Position numbers and translations under genes: made by a program. A model generated the notes under the pieces. The model saw nothing but the letters and a program-made list of their open reading frames with translations. It did no database searches and was not told where the DNA came from. This document shows positions 58,156 through 64,000 of a stretch of DNA of 64,000 nt, piece after piece. The stretch's first letter is position 1. Every line of letters begins with the position of its first letter. Source of the DNA: an uncultured Neomegalonema sp. (lineage in GTDB: Bacteria; Pseudomonadota; Alphaproteobacteria; Rhodobacterales; Rhodobacteraceae); the NCBI GenBank assembly GCA_937995735.1, contig CALKIZ010000032.1, positions 1 to 64,000 on the forward strand, given 5' to 3'.

Positions 58156-58964
58156 TGACCGTCATCAAAGTGTGGTTGGCCAGCAAATCCGCCGCCATGA
58201 TATTTGAACATAGGATCATCGATCTCTTTTTGGCTCGATGCAGCCTCTACTTTTTCGCGGTAGATTTCTGCATTGTCTTGAGGCTGAAAACCAAGGTGTG
58301 AGGCCATTCTGTTATCCCAGAGTTTTTCGTCATTATCAGAAACACCATAGACAATCGTATGCTCGACACGCGGAGCGATCAGGCAACGGTCAACGAGGTG
58401 CTGAAAATCCCGATAGCTCATCCAAGTTGCTAGCATCCGTCTATCCATCGGCTCTGGAAAGCAAGAGCCGATACGCATTGACACGCTTTCAAAGTGATAT
58501 TTGTCCCAGTAATATTGCGCGACGGCTTCGCCGAACACTTTTGATACGCCATAATTCGTATCCGGGCGCGGGTGGACCGATGCATTTATCACTTGAGTTC
58601 GCGGGTAGAACCCGATGGCGTGGTTTGATGACCCCCATATCAGCCTGCGAACACCATTTTTCCGGCATCCCTCAAAGATATTGTAAAAACCGATAATGTT
58701 TGAGTTGAGGACGCTATCCCACGTGCCCTCGAGACTCTGCCCGCCCATATGGACGATCATGTCGATATTTTCTGTCAGGGCCAAACACGCATCGGCATCG
58801 GAAAGGTCGCAGAAGATTGCCTCTTCATGTGCAGCGATGCCTTCCATGTGGTCTTTGTCAGAGATGCGGAGGTATTCGCAATGTGCGGGGAGAGACTCGC
58901 GCAAGACTTTGCCCAAGTTTCCGGCAGCGCCTGTCAATAAGATCCGGTTATAGCGCTTCGACAT
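58152..58964 (-). CDS. udh: Uronate dehydrogenase-like NAD-dependent SDR
   Basis: LLTGAAGNLGKVLRESL; GSSNHAIGFYPRTQVINASVHPRPDTNYGVSKVFGEAVAQYYWDKYHFESVSMRIGSCFPEPMDRRMLATW resembles Agrobacterium Udh as recalled. Confidence 0.82.
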   Translation of the reverse strand: MSKRYNRILLTGAAGNLGKVLRESLPAHCEYLRISDKDHMEGIAAHEEAIFCDLSDADACLALTENIDMIVHMGGQSLEGTWDSVLNSNIIGFYNIFEGCRKNGVRRLIWGSSNHAIGFYPRTQVINASVHPRPDTNYGVSKVFGEAVAQYYWDKYHFESVSMRIGSCFPEPMDRRMLATWMSYRDFQHLVDRCLIAPRVEHTIVYGVSDNDEKLWDNRMASHLGFQPQDNAEIYREKVEAASSQKEIDDPMFKYHGGGFAGQPHFDDGQ

Positions 58965-59095
58965 ACGTGCCTCTCTCAGTAGATGACCTTACGACAATGT
59001 AGATGCGAACTTGTGCCGTCAATTCGGATGGCTCTTGCGCCCGTCGAGATACGGTGCATATAGTTTTCTTGCACTGCACCATTTTCGGAGTCTTC

Positions 59096-59986
59096 ATGTC
59101 CAGCCCAGTTCCCCAAATCCAAAAAGTCGGCGTCGTGGGCGCTGGTCAGATGGGCAATGGCATCGCGCATGTTTTTGCGTTGCATGGTTATGACGTCGTG
59201 ATGAGCGACCTCGAACAATCGAAGCTCGATGTGGCGATGGAGACGATCCGGGGCAATCTTGGTCGCCAAATACGCAAAGAGATGATCACCGAAGCGGAAA
59301 GCGAAGCAACGCTTGCGCGAATCCAATGTGTGACGGATTTGGATGCTTTTGGTGATGCTGACCTTGTTGTGGAGGCAGCGGCAGAGCGAGAAGACCTCAA
59401 GAAGAGCATTTTTTCGACCTTGCTGCCTATCGTCCCTGAGAAAGCAATTTTGACGTCCAACACGTCGTCGATTTCGATTACACGGCTGGCATCGTCTACG
59501 GATCGCCCTGAAAAGTTCATGGGGCTGCACTTCATGAACCCTGTGCCGGTGATGCGCTTGGTAGAGTTGATTCGTGGGATTGCCACAGACGAAGAAACCT
59601 ATGCCACGATGAAAAATGTGGTGAAGTCGCTTGGCAAAGAAGCCGCGAGTGCGGAAGACTTTCCTGCCTTTATCGTCAACCGGGTGTTGGTTCCGATGAT
59701 CAACGAGGCTGTTTACACGCTGTATGAAGGTGTTGGGACGGTCAAAAGCATCGACAAGGCCATGAAACTCGGCGCGAACCATCCGATGGGGCCGCTTGAG
59801 TTGGCCGATTTTATTGGGTTGGACACATGCCTCGCGATTATGAACGTGCTGCATGATGGATTGGCCGATACGAAATACCGCCCTTGTCCTCTTTTGGTGA
59901 AATACGTTGAGGCAGGATGGCTTGGCCGTAAGGCTGGACGCGGCTTTTACGATTATCGCGGTGATGAGCCGGTTCCGACGCGGTAG
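59096..59986 (+). CDS. 3-hydroxybutyryl-CoA (3-hydroxyacyl-CoA) dehydrogenase
   Basis: VGVVGAGQMGNGIAHVFALHGYDVVMSD; MGLHFMNPVPVMRLVELIRG; GANHPMGPLELADFIGLDTCLAIM. Confidence 0.94.
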   Translation: MSSPVPQIQKVGVVGAGQMGNGIAHVFALHGYDVVMSDLEQSKLDVAMETIRGNLGRQIRKEMITEAESEATLARIQCVTDLDAFGDADLVVEAAAEREDLKKSIFSTLLPIVPEKAILTSNTSSISITRLASSTDRPEKFMGLHFMNPVPVMRLVELIRGIATDEETYATMKNVVKSLGKEAASAEDFPAFIVNRVLVPMINEAVYTLYEGVGTVKSIDKAMKLGANHPMGPLELADFIGLDTCLAIMNVLHDGLADTKYRPCPLLVKYVEAGWLGRKAGRGFYDYRGDEPVPTR

Positions 59987-60151
59987 TATTTTTTGAGGCG
60001 TGCATTGGTTTCACCCGTGAAACCTTTGTAACGCCAGTGTTATCCCACGCTTGAAATCATAGACATAGTTTTGATTCGCGCCATGTTCAGTGCGAACTTA
60101 TGCTATCCAAGTAAGTAATTTTTGTGCTGATCGACCTGATGGAGTTCTCAA

Positions 60152-60733
60152 ATGCGTCTTACCCTACCATCTTACGCGGTGGCGATTGCTCTGATTACAG
60201 GAGCCAGCGCAAGTTCGGCTGAACCCTATGTGCTTGATAAATCTCATACGGCCATCACTTTCCAGATAGATCATCTCGGGTTTTCTATCGTTCATGGTCG
60301 GTTTAGCGAATTTGATGCAGACATTGATTTTGATGCAGAAGAGCCTTCAAAATCGAGCGTTGTGTTTACGATTAGCGCACCAAGCATTGATACGGGGTGG
60401 GAAAAGCGTGATGAGCACGTAAAAGGGCCTGATTTTCTCAATGTCGCGAAGAATCCTGAAATAGTCTTCAAATCGACTTCGATCAAAAAGACCGGAGAGA
60501 AGACAGCGGAAATGGTCGGGATGCTCTCGATGAACGGTGCTTCTAACGAGGAGACTTTTGAAGTGACATTGCGGAAAATGGAACCGTCCCCCTTCGGCAA
60601 AAAGCTACTCACTGCCGGATTTGTGGCCGAAGGAAAAATTGATCGCACAAAATATGGAATTTCTTATGGTGCCGGGGCGATAGGGAACGATGTGCCCGTG
60701 CGCGTCGATTTGGAAATTGTGAAGGATGAATAA
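60152..60733 (+). CDS. YceI family periplasmic protein
   Basis: Signal peptide; YVLDKSHTAITFQIDHLGFSIVHGRFSEFDADIDFD. Confidence 0.93.
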   Translation: MRLTLPSYAVAIALITGASASSAEPYVLDKSHTAITFQIDHLGFSIVHGRFSEFDADIDFDAEEPSKSSVVFTISAPSIDTGWEKRDEHVKGPDFLNVAKNPEIVFKSTSIKKTGEKTAEMVGMLSMNGASNEETFEVTLRKMEPSPFGKKLLTAGFVAEGKIDRTKYGISYGAGAIGNDVPVRVDLEIVKDE

Positions 60734-61299
60734 TGCGCGCTTTGTTCGCGTGTTGGTGTTTGATAGGGCTGATACAACCTCTCTCGGCATTAGCTCAACC
60801 TGCCTGGATCGTTGATACGGAGAAAAGCTCTGTATCATTTGAATATGTTGAAAGCGGTAAGCTTAAATCCGGCGCTTTTGACACGTTTGTTGCCTCGATC
60901 GTTTTTGATCCTGAGATGCCAAAGAGCGCTTCGGCTTCTTTTGTAGTGGATACAGCCAGTATAGATTTGAACGATGCTATGCGTGAGGGCGTTTTGGCGA
61001 GTGTGCCCTGGTTTGATAGTGAGCGCTATCCAAAGGCTGAATTCAGACTAACTGATCTCTCTCCCGCGCCCGGTGGCGCTTATATCGCCGATGGTATGCT
61101 CAGAATCAAAGAGACTGAATTACCGGTGCAAGTGAAGGTTAGTCTTGTACTCGAAGACGGCGATGCGAGAGCAAAAGGCGTTCTGAAAATCGACCGTCGC
61201 GACTTTAGACTGCGTGATGCTCTGCTAGAATCAATCGTCTCTGTTGGTGAGACAGTTTCGATTGGATTCGATTTGATTGCCAAGGTAGGAAAACAGTGA
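60733..61299 (+). CDS. YceI family periplasmic protein (second, divergent copy)
   Basis: WIVDTEKSSVSFEYVESGKLKSGAFDTFVASIVFDPEMPKSASASFVVDTASIDLND; TAATG overlap with the preceding gene. Confidence 0.88.
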   Translation: MRALFACWCLIGLIQPLSALAQPAWIVDTEKSSVSFEYVESGKLKSGAFDTFVASIVFDPEMPKSASASFVVDTASIDLNDAMREGVLASVPWFDSERYPKAEFRLTDLSPAPGGAYIADGMLRIKETELPVQVKVSLVLEDGDARAKGVLKIDRRDFRLRDALLESIVSVGETVSIGFDLIAKVGKQ

Positions 61300-61360
61300 C
61301 AATAAGCGCGAAGCGCTTGGTTTTTCTTGAGTAATTGATACAGCAGGTGAAGGACTGACG

Positions 61361-61948
61361 ATGGGCTTGCACAACACTGCGACCCGCTGGGGATGGCCGG
61401 CGAAGCTGCTCCATTGGGTTCTTGCTTTGCTGATTTTCGGTCTTCTCGGCCTTGGCACATATATGACAAGTCTTGAATTGGGTCTTGAACGCCTAAAGCT
61501 GACCCAAATTCACAAGTCGTTCGGCTTCGTTGTTTTTTGGCTGGCAGTCATTCGGGTGGTTTGGCGCAAGTTTGGTGGACCAGCGCCTGAACATCTCGAA
61601 ACATCGAAACCGTGGGAGCGCTTTGTATCCAGTGCGACTCATGTCGGTATGTATATTTTGATGTTTATGATTCCGCTGACTGGATGGCTTATGTCCAGTG
61701 CATCCCCATTCAATGATGCAGATTCGTATATTTACATTCCCAACATGGTGTTCGGTCTTTTTGAAATGCCGGACCCGATCTCGCCCGGCGATGCCAAGTT
61801 ATCGAAGATGCTGGGCGTTGTGCATCGTTATGCGGGCTACGCTTTGGCGGCACTGCTGTTTGTGCATCTTGCCGCCGCGTTTAAGCATCATTTCATCCTG
61901 CGCGATCCGATTTTAACTCGGATGCTTCCTTTTGGTCGGGATCGCTAG
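61361..61948 (+). CDS. Cytochrome b561
   Basis: RWGWPAKLLHWVLALLIFGLLGLG; LKLTQIHKSFGFVVFWLAVIRVVWR; VVHRYAGYALAALLFVHLAAAFKHHFILRD. Confidence 0.92.
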   Translation: MGLHNTATRWGWPAKLLHWVLALLIFGLLGLGTYMTSLELGLERLKLTQIHKSFGFVVFWLAVIRVVWRKFGGPAPEHLETSKPWERFVSSATHVGMYILMFMIPLTGWLMSSASPFNDADSYIYIPNMVFGLFEMPDPISPGDAKLSKMLGVVHRYAGYALAALLFVHLAAAFKHHFILRDPILTRMLPFGRDR

Positions 61949-62537
61949 AACCCGTCGCCTCCATCAAGAACCACAGCATTTCTTTTACTTCGTCTGTGTG
62001 CCACTCGGCCTCCCCGATGAGACGACCGATTTCGCGGCCATCCGGCCCCAAAATTGCGGTGACTGGTAGGCCGATGACGCCCATTTCAAGTGCGAGATCT
62101 TTATCCGGGTCGGCATAAAGACCCATTGTCATCTTTGCACGTTTCCAAAAGCCAGCAGCCTTTCTGAGACCGCCACGATCAATTGATATCGCTACGACAT
62201 CAAGGCCATCATCGGCCAAATCAGCTTGTAATTTGTTCATGCCTGGTAGCTCTTTCAGGCAGGGTGGACACCACGTCGCCCAGAAATTAACCATTGTTAT
62301 GCTGCCATCGAAGGTGTGCAGGTCGATCTCTTCGCCAGTTCCATTCAAGAAAGTTTTCTCGCGGAACGGGCGTGGTTCGTCGTGAATTTTAAAGTTACCA
62401 AAGTCCTCTGGCATCAATGTTTCCAGAGTTGCACGCTCTTTATCGGACAACAGTGAAGGTGAGGTGTTGTCGGCGAGGGCCTCAGCACCGTATAGAACCG
62501 CAAATGCGGCGATCATGGCTTTCAGCTTGGACGTCAT
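61893..62537 (-). CDS. TlpA-like thioredoxin-fold (redoxin) protein
   Basis: ITMVNFWATWCPPCLKELPGMNKLQADLADDGLDVVAISIDRGG; signal peptide; divergent from argH. Confidence 0.92.
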   Translation of the reverse strand: MTSKLKAMIAAFAVLYGAEALADNTSPSLLSDKERATLETLMPEDFGNFKIHDEPRPFREKTFLNGTGEEIDLHTFDGSITMVNFWATWCPPCLKELPGMNKLQADLADDGLDVVAISIDRGGLRKAAGFWKRAKMTMGLYADPDKDLALEMGVIGLPVTAILGPDGREIGRLIGEAEWHTDEVKEMLWFLMEATGSSDPDQKEASELKSDRAG

Positions 62538-62567
62538 TAATTCAGGCTCCTCGAAGGTTCGACGGTT

Positions 62568-63965
62568 ATGACAACACGTAGCAAGAAAACAGCAAATTCC
62601 ATGTGGGGCGGTCGTTTCGCGATGGCTCCCGATGCGATCATGGAAGAGATTAATGCATCAATCGGGTTCGACCAGCGACTCGCAGTACAGGATATTCGCG
62701 GCTCCAAAGCTCATGCTGCCATGCTTTTAGATGTTGGAATCCTAACACGGCAAGATGTTGACGCGATTTCACAAGGACTTGACGAGATTGAAATGGAAAT
62801 CGCGGCAGGAGACTTCCCGTTTTCCCGTACACTCGAAGATATTCACATGAATATCGAGGCGCGGCTGCGCGAGAAAATCGGGGATGCAGCGGGTCGGCTT
62901 CATACCGCGCGGTCCCGAAATGACCAAGTGGCCACTGATTTTAAGCTGTGGGTCCGTGATCGCCTTGATGATGTAGACGGTGCTTTGAAAGGGTTAATTT
63001 CGGCATTTCTCGACCAAGCTGAACGCGGTGCGGATGTTGTCATGCCGGGTTTTACGCATCTGCAAACTGCACAGCCGGTGACATGGGGTCATCATATGAT
63101 GGCGTATGTCGAAATGTTTGCGCGGGACCGGTCGCGTTTTGCCGATGCTCGGGCGCGGATGAACGAATCTCCGCTTGGTGCGGCGGCGCTTGCCGGAACG
63201 GGATTTCCTATTGATCGTGATCAAACGGCTAAGGCCCTTGGGTTTGATCGTCCCGCCGCCAATTCACTGGATGCGGTTTCCGATCGGGATTTCGCGCTGG
63301 AATTTCTGAGTGCAGCGTCGATCTGTGCAACGCATCTGAGCCGGTTGTCAGAAGAGTTGGTGATTTGGTCATCGGCGCAATTCGATTTTGTCAGACTGTC
63401 GGACAAATTCACGACCGGCTCGTCAATCATGCCGCAAAAGCGAAACCCCGACGCCGCCGAACTCTGCCGTGCAAAAGTTGGCCGGATTATGGGGTCCATG
63501 GTCGGGTTGCTGACGATCATGAAGGGGCTGCCCTTGGCGTATTCCAAGGATATGCAAGAAGATAAAGAGCCGGTTTTCGATGCGGCGGATTCTCTTGGCC
63601 TTGCCCTCTCTGCTATGACGGGGATGGTGCAGGATATGCAGCCAAATACTGATAAGCTGCGCGAAGCCGCAGGGCATGGGTATTCGACGGCGACTGATCT
63701 GGCCGATTGGTTGGTTCGCGAATTGAATATGCCTTTCCGGGATGCCCATCATGTCACCGGATCGTTGGTGAAGATGGCCGAAGACAAAGGCATCGCGCTG
63801 GAGGCTTTGTCTCTTGAAGATATGCAAAGTGTCGAGGAAAAAATCACTGCTGCTGTTTTCGATGTTCTCAGTGTCGAAAGCTCGACCCGCTCGCGCACGA
63901 GTTATGGCGGGACGGCTCCGGAGCGCGTGCGCGAGCAGATTAGAAGATGGCGCGTGATGCTTTAG
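62568..63965 (+). CDS. argH: Argininosuccinate lyase
   Basis: [69 protein letters not shown]. Confidence 0.97.
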   Translation: MTTRSKKTANSMWGGRFAMAPDAIMEEINASIGFDQRLAVQDIRGSKAHAAMLLDVGILTRQDVDAISQGLDEIEMEIAAGDFPFSRTLEDIHMNIEARLREKIGDAAGRLHTARSRNDQVATDFKLWVRDRLDDVDGALKGLISAFLDQAERGADVVMPGFTHLQTAQPVTWGHHMMAYVEMFARDRSRFADARARMNESPLGAAALAGTGFPIDRDQTAKALGFDRPAANSLDAVSDRDFALEFLSAASICATHLSRLSEELVIWSSAQFDFVRLSDKFTTGSSIMPQKRNPDAAELCRAKVGRIMGSMVGLLTIMKGLPLAYSKDMQEDKEPVFDAADSLGLALSAMTGMVQDMQPNTDKLREAAGHGYSTATDLADWLVRELNMPFRDAHHVTGSLVKMAEDKGIALEALSLEDMQSVEEKITAAVFDVLSVESSTRSRTSYGGTAPERVREQIRRWRVML

Positions 63966-64000
63966 GGCACTGCCATAGAATAGGTGACGGTCTGCCGGAT

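Noticed and set aside
58976-59854. 292-aa minus-strand ORF
   Set aside because: Fully antisense to the clear 3-hydroxyacyl-CoA dehydrogenase at 59096..59986; translation is low-quality with no domain.

Overview
This 64 kb window looks like a chromosome segment of an alphaproteobacterium, probably marine. That assignment is inferred from the TRAP transporters, RTX proteins, SoxYZB and gene style; no rRNA or other marker gene was seen. Most of it is metabolic and transport gene content on both strands. From left to right: the 5' end of an IS630-like transposase; an RTX-repeat SASA esterase; a Pal/OmpA lipoprotein with an (LLNDP)n tail next to TolC; a PlsB-like acyltransferase; a peroxiredoxin; TetR and a first TRAP transporter; aceE-aceF with a divergent Lrp regulator; a LolD/FtsX/AttH-like cluster; an OYE-family oxidoreductase; an LldD-like enzyme; a fused hydantoinase/oxoprolinase; a glycosyltransferase; an RTX protein with CHRD-like segments; a PLP enzyme plus a proline-racemase-like protein; a GntR / enolase-superfamily dehydratase / TRAP / KDG-kinase locus; a non-pyrrolysine MttB homologue; secG; a lone Flp pilin; a liv ABC operon with an inserted AEC transporter; a malonate-type TRAP plus matB operon with a coupled HNH gene; soxYZB; an ArsC-like protein and uronate dehydrogenase; a 3-hydroxyacyl-CoA dehydrogenase; tandem YceI genes plus cytochrome b561; tlpA; and argH. 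No CRISPR array, prophage, tRNA or rRNA was recognised by eye. The best leads are a matched pair of GntR-type operators at the sugar-acid locus, a terminator-like hairpin running into the mttB start codon, a proline-racemase homologue whose two catalytic Cys positions appear to be Ser and Thr, a CHRD-like module embedded in an RTX unit, and the HNH gene overlapping matB. I did not find a convincing wholly new multi-gene system.
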